NCBI RefSeq assembly: GCF_000012965.1
Contig: NC_007575.1
Span: 682,001-746,000 of the forward strand
Length of the DNA stretch: 64,000 nt
Source of the DNA: Sulfurimonas denitrificans DSM 1251
GTDB taxonomy: Bacteria > Campylobacterota > Campylobacteria > Campylobacterales > Sulfurimonadaceae
Direction: 5' to 3'
Position numbers and translations under genes: made by a program. Numbering within the stretch: the stretch's first letter is position 1; the number at the start of each line of letters is the position of its first letter. Shown piece after piece: positions 1 through 10,368 of this stretch. The notes below the pieces were generated by a model, which was given only the letters and a program-made list of their open reading frames with translations, was not told the origin of the DNA and did not search any database.

Positions 1-221
1 TTGGAACAGAGTTTAACCTAGTGAACCGTTTGCGTTCAAAAAATACTTACGTTCTCTCATCCACAAAGCCTGAGTGTCCAACTATGAATGAGACAACACT
101 AAGAGATGTTTACGATGTTTTAAAATCTATTGATGATGGCGCACCTTTAAATGAGATTCATATCGATGAAAACACTCAAAAATGGGCAAAAATTGCATTA
201 GATAGAATGATGGCATTATGA
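1..221 (+). CDS. nadA: Quinolinate synthase, C-terminal end (partial)
   Basis: Only the last 73 or so codons lie in the window; the frame is open from base 3 (GTEFNLVNRL), so the gene starts upstream. Quinolinate synthase is the 4Fe-4S enzyme that condenses iminoaspartate with dihydroxyacetone phosphate in NAD synthesis. The visible tail carries the conserved CPTMNETTL segment, whose cysteine is a cluster ligand in this family, and a typical ALDRM end. Its stop overlaps the nadC start as ATGA, so the two are translationally coupled. Confidence 0.88.
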   Translation, partial: GTEFNLVNRLRSKNTYVLSSTKPECPTMNETTLRDVYDVLKSIDDGAPLNEIHIDENTQKWAKIALDRMMAL

Positions 222-1033
222 TAGAAGATTTTGTAAAAGAGACATTAGCACAAGATGTTGGACGAGGTGATTTGTACGCACTTGTTGAGCCGAGTGTAGA
301 AGCCTCCGCTAAAATAGTTGCAAAAAGTGATGGTGTTATGGCAGGAGTTACATATTGTAATGTTTTGGCAAAGTTAGAGAATTTTAGAGTAGTTTGGAAT
401 AAAAATGATTCAGAGAGTTTTGTAAAAGGAGATGTTTTAGCCACATTAAGTGCAACATCACATGTACTTCTTAGAGTTGAGAGAACATTTCTAAATATGC
501 TTCTTCATGCAAGCTCTATAGCAACACTTACTAAAAAATATGCAGACATTATCGAGCCATACGGCGTAAAACTCTTAGATACAAGAAAAACAAGACCTAT
601 GCTTAGAGTTTTTGAAAAATACGCAACAAGATGTGGTGGTGCGGTAAATCATAGAATGGGCTTAGATGACTCTTTAATGATAAAAGATACTCATTTAAAA
701 ACAATAAAAGATTTGAAAAGTTACATACAAAAAGCTAGACAAAAGATTCCATTTACTGCAAAAATAGAGGTAGAAGCTGAAACACTAGAGATTGCAAAAG
801 AGGCGTTTAAAGCGGGTGCTGATATAGTTATGTGCGATAATATGACACCCTCTCAAGTTCAAGAGATTGTAAAATATAGAGATGCAAATTTTTCACATGT
901 ACTTCTTGAAGCAAGTGGAAATATCTCACTTCAAACTATAGAGAACTATGCTAAAGTTGGAGTTGATGCGATAAGCAGCGGCTCATTAATTCATCAAGCA
1001 AACTGGATAGATTTATCCATGAAAGTAGATTAA
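218..1033 (+). CDS. nadC: Nicotinate-nucleotide pyrophosphorylase (carboxylating)
   Basis: 271 residues, normal for NadC. It converts quinolinate and PRPP to nicotinate mononucleotide, the step after NadA. The sequence shows the conserved RTFLNMLLHASSIATLT helix, the DTRKTRP motif that binds the phosphoribosyl substrate, the GGAVNHRMGL segment and the IEVEAETLEIAKEA barrel strand, with the late EASGNI and DAISSGSLIH motifs. The start overlaps the nadA stop by four bases. flhB follows nine bases after the stop, so all three are probably co-transcribed. Confidence 0.95.
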   Translation: MIEDFVKETLAQDVGRGDLYALVEPSVEASAKIVAKSDGVMAGVTYCNVLAKLENFRVVWNKNDSESFVKGDVLATLSATSHVLLRVERTFLNMLLHASSIATLTKKYADIIEPYGVKLLDTRKTRPMLRVFEKYATRCGGAVNHRMGLDDSLMIKDTHLKTIKDLKSYIQKARQKIPFTAKIEVEAETLEIAKEAFKAGADIVMCDNMTPSQVQEIVKYRDANFSHVLLEASGNISLQTIENYAKVGVDAISSGSLIHQANWIDLSMKVD

Positions 1034-1041
1034 GTTAATTT

Positions 1042-2094
1042 ATGGCGGATGATGCAGAAAAAACGGAAGAACCCACCTCCAAAAAGATAGAGGATGCCCG
1101 AAAAGAGGGGAATGTTCCAAAATCACAAGATGCTTCTGGTGTTATGACGCTCTTTGTGGCAATATTGGCTTTTTTGATGCTCTTTCCATATATGCTTTCG
1201 CATATACTCTCAATATTTAAATACTACTTTTCTCTCATTGGCATGACAATTGATAGAGCACTAATGCTAGATATCGCAATAGTAACTATTAAAGAGATAT
1301 TTCTTATCATTATGCCTCTCTCTATTGCAGTTGCAATTGCAGGTGTCATAGCGGCTATTTCTCAGTTTGGATTTTTATTTACTACAAAATCAATCACTCC
1401 TGATCTTAAAAAACTAGATCCAATCAAGGGGATGAAAAATCTCTTCTCCATGAAAAAATTGATAGATGGAATCAAGATAACTTTTAAATCTTTTACAACT
1501 TTGGGCATTGGATTTGTTTTTTTCTTTTTATTTATCATGGAACTTCCCACAGTTGCCCTTTTTGGATTTACTGATCAGATGATTTGGCTTAGAGACAAGG
1601 CGATAATCATTGCTTTTGTTATGTTATTAATTATTTTTATTTTTGCGGTTATTGATATTGTAATTGTTAGAAAACAGTACTTCGATGGGCTTAAGATGAG
1701 CAAGCAAGAGATTAAAGATGAGATGAAAAATATGGATGGAGATCCACTTATAAAAGGAAAAATAAGACAAATTCAGATGGAAGCTTCAAGAAAAAGAATG
1801 ATGTCAGCAGTCCCAGAAGCAGACGTGGTTATAACAAATCCAACACACTATGCAGTCGCAATAAAGTATGATGAACAAAAATCACATGCACCGATTGTTG
1901 TGGCAAAAGGCATGGATAATATAGCGCAACAGATTAAAAAAATTGCTAGAGAAAATGGTGTTCATATAGTACAAAATCCACCATTAGCAAGAAGCCTTTA
2001 TGCGGAAGTGGAACTAGATAAGCCAATACCTAGCGAACTCTTTGGAGCAGTTGCAGAAGTTCTAGCTTATATTTACAAAATGAATAAGAAGTAG
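1042..2094 (+). CDS. flhB: Flagellar type III export switch protein FlhB
   Basis: 350 residues. FlhB is the inner-membrane gate protein of the flagellar export apparatus and switches export from rod/hook to filament proteins. The N-terminus has the family signature EKTEEPTSKKIEDARKEG; four hydrophobic segments follow, then the cytoplasmic domain with the self-cleaving NPTH motif at residues 266-269. It is intact, which matters because flhF elsewhere in this window is broken by a transposon. It sits behind nadA-nadC, away from the fliA/fliM cluster. Confidence 0.96.
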   Translation: MADDAEKTEEPTSKKIEDARKEGNVPKSQDASGVMTLFVAILAFLMLFPYMLSHILSIFKYYFSLIGMTIDRALMLDIAIVTIKEIFLIIMPLSIAVAIAGVIAAISQFGFLFTTKSITPDLKKLDPIKGMKNLFSMKKLIDGIKITFKSFTTLGIGFVFFFLFIMELPTVALFGFTDQMIWLRDKAIIIAFVMLLIIFIFAVIDIVIVRKQYFDGLKMSKQEIKDEMKNMDGDPLIKGKIRQIQMEASRKRMMSAVPEADVVITNPTHYAVAIKYDEQKSHAPIVVAKGMDNIAQQIKKIARENGVHIVQNPPLARSLYAEVELDKPIPSELFGAVAEVLAYIYKMNKK

Positions 2095-2131
2095 TATATA
2101 ATCCCATAAAAATACTCGAAGCAGTCTTTAA

Positions 2132-3013
2132 TTGAATGAAATAATAAAAAAAATAGATAGTGCAACTCATATAGTTATCCTCTGTGATGAGGGTTTTGAT
2201 GCGGATTTGATAGGAAGTGCTAGTGCTTTTTACACTTTTTTGCTTCAAAAGCATAAAAAGGTCTCTTGGGTACTTAAAAGTCAGAGCATAAGTCACAAGC
2301 TTGCTTTTATCCCGTGGGTGGATGATATAAAAAACACATTTCCTAAAAATGCAGATTTTGTTATAAGTTTTGGCTCTTTAGGTAAAGAAAATTTAGATAT
2401 TGAGATTGATTGTGAGTTGATAAACTTTCACTATAAAACAGAAATTTTATACCATTTTTTCAAAGAAAATAGAATAAAGATAAATAAAAAAATGGCGACA
2501 GCGCTATACGCTGGACTTCTTGAGAGTACAGATTGTTTTTTATATGAGGAGCTCTCTGGTACGACATTTGCTATTGCTAAAGAGTTAATAGAGAGTGGCG
2601 CAGATTTTAAGTTATGTAATAAAAATATAATGAAAAGTGTAACTCTTGGCGCTGTGAGATTAAGGGCTATTATGTTTAAAAATATGCTCTTAGAATATGA
2701 TGCAACAGTTGCTCTTTTTTGTCTCAGTGATGAAGATTTGCAAGCAAGTGGGGCAACACAACTTGATGCTAAGATGGTGCTAAAAGAGTCACTCTCTTTA
2801 GCACATGTAGAAGTTGCTGTTTTGATAATGCAGAAGAGTGATTTTAAAATCCAATGTGTAATTCATTGTAAGAGTGAGCCTATTTGTGCAAAAATAGCAC
2901 TAAAGTTTGATGCTAAATCACTTAGTAACCGCTTAGATTTTACACTTAATAAGACGGTATCGCTACATGTAGCCAAAGAGTTTGTGCTTAATTTAATAAA
3001 AAAGGAAATATAG
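2132..3013 (+). CDS. NrnA-like DHH-family protein with degenerate active site
   Basis: 293 residues, TTG start. The fold order resembles the NrnA/DHH phosphoesterases: an N-terminal DEGFDADLIGSA segment stands where active members have HxxPDxDxxGS, and ALYAGLLESTDCF stands where they have ALYTGxxTDTGxF. The DHH triad itself is not seen (INFHYKTE at that place) and the first histidine is absent, so several metal ligands are missing. I infer a non-catalytic or altered member. The stop abuts the start of the M23 peptidase gene, so they form one transcription unit leading to lpxC. Confidence 0.6.
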   Translation: MNEIIKKIDSATHIVILCDEGFDADLIGSASAFYTFLLQKHKKVSWVLKSQSISHKLAFIPWVDDIKNTFPKNADFVISFGSLGKENLDIEIDCELINFHYKTEILYHFFKENRIKINKKMATALYAGLLESTDCFLYEELSGTTFAIAKELIESGADFKLCNKNIMKSVTLGAVRLRAIMFKNMLLEYDATVALFCLSDEDLQASGATQLDAKMVLKESLSLAHVEVAVLIMQKSDFKIQCVIHCKSEPICAKIALKFDAKSLSNRLDFTLNKTVSLHVAKEFVLNLIKKEI

Positions 3014-4384
3014 TTGAAAAGAAGAGAAAATAGTTCTTTGTATGTTGTGTTGTTTGTTTTATCAATCATAGTCGGTGGTACATTTTACATGTACAACTCT
3101 CTAATTTTTGAGAGAGAGGCTCCAGCTATCGCTTTAGATAGTGATGGTTATTGGAATTTAAAAGATCCATTAAAGTTATCCATTCAAGATGTTAGTGGAC
3201 TTAAATCCTACAAAGTTACACTAAAGAGTAGCAGTGAAGACACTGTCTTATATCATGAACAGTTTATGGAAGCAAAAAGTCCTATTGAACTTAAAATAGA
3301 GTCACCAAAAAGTGCTTATACTATGAAAGACAAAGAGATAAAAATAGTTGTAGAAGCGCTAGATGCAAGCAAATGGAATTTTTTTCAAGGAAACTCTACG
3401 CAAAGAGAGTATAGTCTGAAAATTGATAAAAAAAGACCGCTTGTAAGCATAATTGGAAACTCATATAAAATCAGCAAAGGCGGCTCCGCACTCGTTATAT
3501 TTAAAATAGAAGATGAAAATCTAAAAGATTTTTATATAGAGACGAATTTTGATAAAAAATTTAAAGCACAACCATTTTACAAAGAAGGATACTATATTGC
3601 CCTTCTAGCATGGCCAATAATGGAGTCAAATTTTAAAGCAACTGTTGTTGTTGAAGATTATGCAAAAAACACTACTCAAGTTTATATTCCACTCTATTTA
3701 AGAGAAAAAAGCTATAAAGTTTCAAATATTAAGCTCTCAGATAGTTTCTTAAAAGGTAAAATAGCTGAATTAGCAGAGGAGTTTGAAGAGACTCAAGGTG
3801 TAACTGATTCAATAGAGCAATTTAAACTCATAAATGAAACAGTGCGATTAAAAAATGAGAGTTTAATTCATGAGATAACCTCAAAAGTTCCTCAAAAGAT
3901 GGTTCAAGACTTCCATATAAATAGCATGTATCCTCTTAAAAATGGTGCAGTTGTCGCTCATTTTGGAGATCATAGAATATACTCATATAATGATAAAGAT
4001 GTAAGTGAGTCTTATCACATGGGATTGGATTTAGCAAGCAATGCACAAGCTGAGATAAGACCTCAAAATGGCGGAGAAGTTGTATATTCAGAATATAACG
4101 GACTTTATGGAAATATGCCAATAATAAGCCATGGACTTGGGCTTTATACGCTCTATGGACACTGCTCAAGTATAGTTGTAAATAATGGAGATGTGGTAGG
4201 AAATGGCGCTCATATTGCAAATACAGGCAAAAGCGGATACGCAATGGGAGACCATCTTCACTTTGGAGTATTAGTTCAAGGTATAGAAGTTCATCCAGCT
4301 GAGTGGATGGATGATGAGTGGATGAAACTTAATATTACTGATATTATTAAGAGCGCAAAAGATATAATTGATAAAAAAATATAA
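3014..4384 (+). CDS. Membrane-anchored M23 (LytM) murein endopeptidase
   Basis: 456 residues with a TTG start immediately after the preceding stop. A single N-terminal membrane segment (about residues 9-30) places the rest in the periplasm. After a beta-rich middle part, the C-terminal third is a peptidase M23 domain with zinc ligands in HMGLDLA (HxxxD) and HLHFGV (HxH). Such enzymes cut peptide cross-links in peptidoglycan; in helical Campylobacterota relatives act in cell shape. The place next to lpxC matches the Campylobacter order. The exact cleavage bond cannot be told from sequence. Confidence 0.88.
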   Translation: MKRRENSSLYVVLFVLSIIVGGTFYMYNSLIFEREAPAIALDSDGYWNLKDPLKLSIQDVSGLKSYKVTLKSSSEDTVLYHEQFMEAKSPIELKIESPKSAYTMKDKEIKIVVEALDASKWNFFQGNSTQREYSLKIDKKRPLVSIIGNSYKISKGGSALVIFKIEDENLKDFYIETNFDKKFKAQPFYKEGYYIALLAWPIMESNFKATVVVEDYAKNTTQVYIPLYLREKSYKVSNIKLSDSFLKGKIAELAEEFEETQGVTDSIEQFKLINETVRLKNESLIHEITSKVPQKMVQDFHINSMYPLKNGAVVAHFGDHRIYSYNDKDVSESYHMGLDLASNAQAEIRPQNGGEVVYSEYNGLYGNMPIISHGLGLYTLYGHCSSIVVNNGDVVGNGAHIANTGKSGYAMGDHLHFGVLVQGIEVHPAEWMDDEWMKLNITDIIKSAKDIIDKKI

Positions 4385-4416
4385 AATCATAAAAGATTTA
4401 ATTACAGGAGCAAATA

Positions 4417-5301
4417 ATGTATCAAACAACTATAAAAAAAAGTGTTGAGTTAGTTGGAATAGGACTACACAAAGGCTCTGCGGTTAAATTAAGACTTGAA
4501 CCATTAGAGTCTAACAGTGGGTTAATTTTTTACAGAAGTGATGTAGATGTAGCAATTCCACTTCTTCCAGCGAATGTTGTTGATACAAAAATGGCGACAG
4601 TTATAGGCAAAGATGGATATGTTATCTCTACAATTGAGCATATGTTATCTGCGATATATGCTTATGGAATAGATAATCTTAAAATAATAGTTAATGCAGA
4701 TGAAGTCCCTGTTATGGATGGAAGCAGTGCAAGTTTTTGTATGCTTTTAGATGAAGCAGGAGTTGTTCAGCTGGATGTTCCTAAAAAAATTATGAGAATA
4801 AAAAAAGAGATAATTGTGCAAGAGGGTGAAAAGTATGTAAAACTCTCTCCTTCTACTGATTTAAAATATGGTTTTACAATAAAATTTCCACATCCAGTAA
4901 TTCAGCAGCAGGAGTACGTTTTAAACTTTACAAAACAGAATTATAAAGATGAGATAGCACGTGCTAGAACCTTTGGTTTTTTACATGAAGTGCAGTATTT
5001 GCGTTCAAAAGGGTTGGCTCTTGGAGGCTCACTAGAGAATGCAATAGTTCTTGATGATAAGAAAGTACTAAACCCAGAAGGACTAAGATTTGATGATGAG
5101 TTTGTAAGACATAAGATATTAGATGCAATCGGAGACATGGCACTGATTGGGATGAATTTTGTTGGTAACTATGAAGCGCTGGCTGGAAGTCATGACTTAA
5201 ACCATAAATTAACACTAGAACTTTTAAAAGATGCAGAAAATTATGAAGTTATTGAACTTGTTGATGAAAAAACAAAAGAGTTAGAAAAAGCGTATGCCTA
5301 A
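4417..5301 (+). CDS. lpxC: UDP-3-O-acyl-N-acetylglucosamine deacetylase
   Basis: 294 residues, the usual length. LpxC performs the committed zinc-dependent step of lipid A synthesis in the cytoplasm. The zinc and catalytic residues are visible in STIEHMLSA, RHKILDAIGDMAL and SHDLNHKL. A good Shine-Dalgarno sequence, CAGGAGC, precedes the ATG. The end overlaps the start of tsaB by eight bases. This indicates an LPS-bearing Gram-negative cell. Confidence 0.96.
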   Translation: MYQTTIKKSVELVGIGLHKGSAVKLRLEPLESNSGLIFYRSDVDVAIPLLPANVVDTKMATVIGKDGYVISTIEHMLSAIYAYGIDNLKIIVNADEVPVMDGSSASFCMLLDEAGVVQLDVPKKIMRIKKEIIVQEGEKYVKLSPSTDLKYGFTIKFPHPVIQQQEYVLNFTKQNYKDEIARARTFGFLHEVQYLRSKGLALGGSLENAIVLDDKKVLNPEGLRFDDEFVRHKILDAIGDMALIGMNFVGNYEALAGSHDLNHKLTLELLKDAENYEVIELVDEKTKELEKAYA

Positions 5302-5755
5302 GAGTGTTGAGCTTGTTTTTATAACTCTCTCGTCTCCAATTTTAATTGGAATTTATGAGGATGCAAAACTTATCCAAACAATAAGAAGCGATGAGAAAAG
5401 CTCTGAAATACTGCCTATCCTCTTTGATGAAATATCAAAAAAATACAGCATTAAATCTCTTTTTTATGCAAATGGACCAGGTAGTTTTATGGCTATAAAA
5501 ATCGCTTATATATTTTTAAAATCTATAAGCATATTAAAGAATATACCACTGTATGCAACAGATGCTTTTTATTTTAATGAAAATCAGCCAATCAAAGCGA
5601 TTGGAAAGCTATATTTCGTTAAAATTTCATCAGAAATAAAAACTCAAAAACTAGAAACAGTGCCAGAGATAAGATTTACGCTTAGAGATGTACTTGATTA
5701 TAGTGAGTTTAGTACAACAACTACGCCTCTTTATGGAATTGGAGCGGTGGGATAG
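5294..5755 (+). CDS. tsaB: TsaB-like tRNA threonylcarbamoyladenosine (t6A) factor
   Basis: 153 residues, shorter than the roughly 230 of E. coli TsaB, as is usual in Campylobacterota. TsaB pairs with TsaD in making t6A37 on tRNAs that read ANN codons. The key visible motif is [12 protein letters not shown], equal to the GPGSFTGLRIG signature of the ASKHA fold, with an N-terminal [14 protein letters not shown] strand. The assignment also rests on its place between lpxC and thrB. The C-terminal half is poorly conserved, so family level is firm but function less so. Confidence 0.75.
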   Translation: MPKSVELVFITLSSPILIGIYEDAKLIQTIRSDEKSSEILPILFDEISKKYSIKSLFYANGPGSFMAIKIAYIFLKSISILKNIPLYATDAFYFNENQPIKAIGKLYFVKISSEIKTQKLETVPEIRFTLRDVLDYSEFSTTTTPLYGIGAVG

Positions 5756-5762
5756 GAACAAA

Positions 5763-6644
5763 GTGACAATAAGCGTACCAGCAACCAGTGCAAATCTTGG
5801 GCCAGGATTTGATTCTTTAGGTTTAGCAGTTGATCTGCGAAATGTAGTTGAATTTCATCCATCGAAATTTTTTAGCGTAAGCATAAAAGGTGAGGGTGAA
5901 AACAACCCAAAATTAAAAGGTAATAACCTATTTATAAGCATCTTTAATGAGCATTACAACAGATTAACGAAAAAAAAGCAAAATTTTAAATTTAACTTTT
6001 ACAATCAAATACCAATGTCAAGAGGACTTGGCAGCTCTTCAGCTGTAATTGTCAGTGCAATTGCAAGTGCACATGAAGCAGCAGGAATTAAAGTTTCAAA
6101 AAGAAGAATACTAAATCATGCACTTGTATATGAGTCGCATCCAGATAACATTACACCAGCTGTTATGGGCGGATTTAATGCAGCAACAGTTGAGAAAAAT
6201 AAGGTTTTTTCTCAAAAAAAACATCTCCCAGATTATATAAAAGCAGTTGTTGTAATACCAAACAAACAGATGAGCACAGCCAAAGCAAGAACACTTTTGC
6301 CAAAATCATACTCAAAAGAGAGTGCTGTTTATAACCTATCTCATACAGCATTGAGTGTTGCTGCTTTTTTCAATGAAGATTGGGAAATTTTAAAAATTGC
6401 TTCTCAAGATAGATTTCATCAAAAAGCAAGAATGAAAACTCTCCCAGAGCTTTTTAATGTCCAAAAAGTTGCTTATGAGAGTGGAGCTTTAATGAGTACG
6501 CTCTCAGGAAGCGGTTCAACATTTTTTTCTATGGTTTATGATGAAGATTCTGAAATGATAGCTAGCAAGCTAGCTTTAAAATTTCCAGAATTTGCCGTAA
6601 AAATTCTTAATTTTGATAATGATGGGCTAATTATTGATAAATAG
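5763..6644 (+). CDS. thrB: Homoserine kinase
   Basis: 293 residues from the GTG at 5763. An open frame reaches back to 5688 inside tsaB, but the AGGAA at 5754-5758 and the family N-terminus [16 protein letters not shown] point to this GTG. ThrB is a GHMP kinase phosphorylating homoserine for threonine synthesis. The ATP loop [13 protein letters not shown], the [17 protein letters not shown] start and the late GSGSTFFS motif are all present. It starts eight bases after the tsaB stop. Confidence 0.93.
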
Positions 6645-6687
6645 TTTACGCTCACCTTTGAAATAAATCAAGGAACTTTTAGATATA

Positions 6688-6951
6688 ATGGCGAAAAAAT
6701 TTAACCAGCCTCTTAGGATGTGTGTATCTTGTAGAGTAAGAGATACTCAGATAAATCTTTTCAGACTTCAGTGCTTAGAATCACAACTTAGTCTTTTTAG
6801 AGGAAATGGTAGAAGTTTTTATATATGTAAAATTTGCCTCAAAGATGAAAAAAAAGTATTAAAAGCCTTTATGCGACAGTGTAAAAGCTCAGATAGAGAT
6901 AAATTTTCGAACATACTAAAGGAGATCATCACTGATGACAGAAAAAGTTAG
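6688..6951 (+). CDS. ylxR: YlxR family (DUF448) RNA-binding protein
   Basis: 87 residues. It matches the small YlxR family, found throughout bacteria just before infB, with the CVSCR segment near the start and [13 protein letters not shown] in place of the usual GRGAYVC. In Firmicutes a YlxR protein (RnpM) binds RNase P RNA; whether this one does is unknown. It overlaps the infB start by 17 bases, so the two are translationally linked. Confidence 0.85.
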
Positions 6952-9559
6952 AGTACACGAAATTGCTAAAGAGTTAGGAATCACTTCAAAAGATGTAGTA
7001 AAAAAAGCCTCAGACATGGGCATTGAAATAAAGTCGGCAAATAGTTCAGTTTCAATGGAAGAGGCAGAAGGCCTAATGAACTATATAATGAGTGGTGAGC
7101 TGGCACAATCACCAACAGCTGAACAAAAAGTACAAACCAAAGCGCCTAGCCATACCCCTAAAGAAGAAGATCCTACACAAGAAAGCAACAAATCTCAAAC
7201 AACTCTCTCAAAAAAAGCTAGTGAAACTCCAATACAACATGTAGTAGAAAAAGCTAAAGAAATAGATGTAAAAAACAGTGAGAAAGAAGTTATATCTGAG
7301 GTTAAAGAGATTAAAAAAGAAGAAGAGAGCATAGAATCATCTGAACTTAAAAAGATGCAGATTAAAAAATCTGGACTTAAAATTGTTAAGAAAAAGCAAC
7401 CAAGAGAAGAGGAAAAAATCCAAGATGATTTTATCTCTTCAGTAAAACAGACTCAAGCTTCAATCTCCTCATATGGAAAAATTAGCGCTGAAGTGTTAGA
7501 AGAACTTGCAAACAAGAAAAAAGCAAAGCAAGCTTCAAGCGGAGCTAAAAAACAGGAACAGGGTGTAAAAATTGATATTTTTGGAGCCTCTTTATCAGAA
7601 GTCTCTATGGATATGGATGACCAAATAGTTCTCCTTGACTTAAATTCTACACAAAGACAAGAGCTAATTGCAGAAGAGCCAAGAAAGCCAAAAGTAGTGA
7701 AGCCAGCTGGAAGAAATGCAAATAAAAAATCTGCACCAAAAGGTAGAAATGTTTCTCGTGACAAGAGAAAAAAATATGCAAAAGATAAGCCAGAAGATTT
7801 AATTGTAACACATGTAGAAATCCCTGAAGATATTCGTGTTTATGAATTTGCAGAAAAATTAAACCGTCCAATTAGCGATGTTATAAAAGTGCTCTTTAGT
7901 CTTGGTTTGATGATGACAAAGAATGACTTTTTAGGCAGTGATGAGATTGAAATATTATCTGAAGAGTTTGGCGTAGAGGTAACTATAGTGGACCCTAAAG
8001 ACGCTTTTAACTACGAAGAAGATTTGGCTGAAGTAATCGATGAAAATGCTACAGAGAGACCTCCTGTTATAACAATAATGGGTCACGTAGATCATGGTAA
8101 AACTTCTCTATTAGATGCGATAAGAAAAGCAAAAGTAACACAAGATGAAGCTGGTGGAATAACGCAGCATATTGGTGCTTATACAATTGAGCAAAATGGC
8201 AAAGCTATCACTTTTCTAGACACTCCTGGTCACGCTGCATTTTCACAAATGCGTCAAAGAGGAACGGATGTAACTGATATTATTATTATTGTTGTTGCTG
8301 CTGATGATGGTGTTAAGCCACAAACTGAAGAGGTTATAAAACTGGCAAAAGAGTCTAAAGTACCAGTTATTGTAGCGGTAAATAAAATGGATAAGCCAAC
8401 AGCAAACCCAGATATGGTAAAAGCTCAAATGGCTGAGCGCGGATTAAACCCAATTGATTGGGGTGGAGATATTGAATTTATTCCAATCTCTGCAAAATCA
8501 GGAATGGGTATTGATGAACTACTTGAAAATATACTCTTAACAGCAGAAGTTTTAGAGCTTAAAGCTAATGAAAACGCTATGGCTAAAGCCGCAGTTGTTG
8601 AGTCTTCATTAGAAAAAGGACGTGGACCAGTTGCTACTGTAATTGTTCAAAATGGAACTTTAAATGTTGGTGATTATGTGGTTTGTGGTAGCTCTTATGG
8701 ACGTGTAAAAGCACTTATTAATGAACATAAGCAACAGATAAAAAGTATAAAACCAAGCCATACAGCTGTTGTTGTCGGACTAAATGAAGTTCCATCTTCA
8801 GGTGAAATTATGATGGCTATGAGTAGTGATAAAGAGGCAAGAGAGTATGCTCTAAAACGTCATGAATATGACAGACATAAAGAGCTTTCTCATAGCACAA
8901 AATCTACTCTAGAAGATATGACTAGTATGATTGCTGAGGGAAGACTAAAGTCTCTTAAAGTTGTTCTTAAAACAGATGTTCATGGTTCACTAGAGGCGAT
9001 TAGAAGTTCACTTAATGAGTTAAGAAACGATGAAGTTAAGATAAATGTTATCTCTTCTGGTGTGGGTGGAATCACAGAAAATGATGTTGAACTTGTTTCA
9101 AATAGTGAAAACTGTGTACTTCTTGGATTTAATGTTCGCCCAACAGGTAGTGTAAAAGCTTTAGCAAAACAGAAAAATGTTGATATTAAGACATACTCTA
9201 TAATCTATCAACTCTTAGATGATATGACAGGTATGTTAATGGGCATGATGGCTCCTAAATTCTCAGAGATAAACACTGGTCAAGCAGAAGTAAGAAACAC
9301 ATTTAAAGCACCAAAAGGCATGGTTGCTGGATGTGTTGTTGTTGATGGGAAGCTTATTCGTGGAGGCTTGGTTCGCGTTATTCGCGATGGAGTTGTTGTT
9401 CACGAGGGAGAACTCACATCACTTAAGCGTTTCAAAGATGACGTTGATGAAATCGGAAATGGTTATGAGTGTGGTGTTATGATAAAAGGTTACGATGATG
9501 TAATCGTAGGCGATGTGATTGAGACATTTAAAAAAGTTGAACAAAAAGTATCTCTGTGA
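6935..9559 (+). CDS. infB: Translation initiation factor IF-2
   Basis: 874 residues. IF-2 is the GTPase that brings initiator tRNA to the 30S subunit. An N-terminal IF2_N helix bundle ([19 protein letters not shown]) is followed by a long charged, lysine/glutamate-rich linker to about residue 290, a second IF2_N domain, and the GTPase domain with G1 GHVDHGKT at 383-390, DTPGH, NKMD and SAKSG. Domains II-IV follow. The stop overlaps the rbfA start. Confidence 0.98.
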
Positions 9560-9906
9560 CAGAAGCTCAAATTAAACTCAAAAGAACAGAATCTCTGCTT
9601 TTAGAGCTTATTCCAGCAGCTCTTGGCAGTTTAAATGATGAGAGACTTCATCAGCTTGATATAATTGATGTTAAATGTTCACGTGGGAGAAGTGATGCGA
9701 AGGTTTATATTCATCCTTCATCATATACGGAGCAAGAGAAAAACGAATTTATTAAGCTTTTAAAAAATGCCAGACCAATTGTTGAAACTTATTGCATGAA
9801 AAATCAGGGCTGGTTTCGTTCTCCAACACTTACATTTGAGTTTGACGAACAGTTTGTGAAAGCTCAAAGTCTTGAAGAATTATTTAAAAAAATTGCTAAA
9901 GAGTAG
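9556..9906 (+). CDS. rbfA: Ribosome-binding factor A
   Basis: 116 residues with a GTG start that overlaps the infB stop codon. RbfA is a KH-fold factor binding immature 30S subunits during late 16S maturation. Support comes from size, the [14 protein letters not shown] and [13 protein letters not shown] strands, and the universal infB-rbfA-rimP order. rimP follows after 12 bases. Confidence 0.88.
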
Positions 9907-9918
9907 GCGGATTTATTT

Positions 9919-10368
9919 ATGAGTTTAGAAAAAGATATTGAATCATTTGTTAAATCACTTGATTTAGAGCTATATGAAATTTCTGTTGCTAGAGATGGTG
10001 ATGACTCTATTTATAGAGTTAATGTACTATCGACTCAAATAGAAGATGGCAAGAAAAAGGGTGTTAGTTTGGATGAGTGTGTTCATTTAAGCCGTCTTAT
10101 TTCGCCTCTTTTGGATGTTACTCCACCAATGTCTGGTGAGTACAGACTCGAAGTTGGAACTCCAGGGATAGAGAGAAAAGTAAGTACGCTTAAGCAATTT
10201 GTTTTATCAATTGGCGAGAGAGTAGCTCTTACTTTAAAATCAAAAGAGAAACTTAAAGGCTTGCTCTTAAGAGTAGAAGAATCAAATATTTATCTTGATG
10301 TTGATGCAGAAGAGGTTTGTGTCGAGTTTGCTCAAATCTCAAAAGCCAAAACATATTTTGAATGGTAA
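9919..10368 (+). CDS. rimP: Ribosome maturation factor RimP
   Basis: 149 residues, normal for the family. RimP acts in 30S subunit assembly. The conserved centre DECVHLSRLISPLLD and the YRLEVGTPGIERKV signature (family consensus YxLEVSSPGxxRxL) are clear, followed by an Sm-like C-terminal domain. It overlaps the start of ribD by seven bases. Confidence 0.93.
   Translation: MSLEKDIESFVKSLDLELYEISVARDGDDSIYRVNVLSTQIEDGKKKGVSLDECVHLSRLISPLLDVTPPMSGEYRLEVGTPGIERKVSTLKQFVLSIGERVALTLKSKEKLKGLLLRVEESNIYLDVDAEEVCVEFAQISKAKTYFEW

Noticed and set aside
5688-5762. Longer N-terminus for homoserine kinase
   Set aside because: It overlaps tsaB, lacks a ribosome site, and the family N-terminus begins at the GTG at 5763 after AGGAA.
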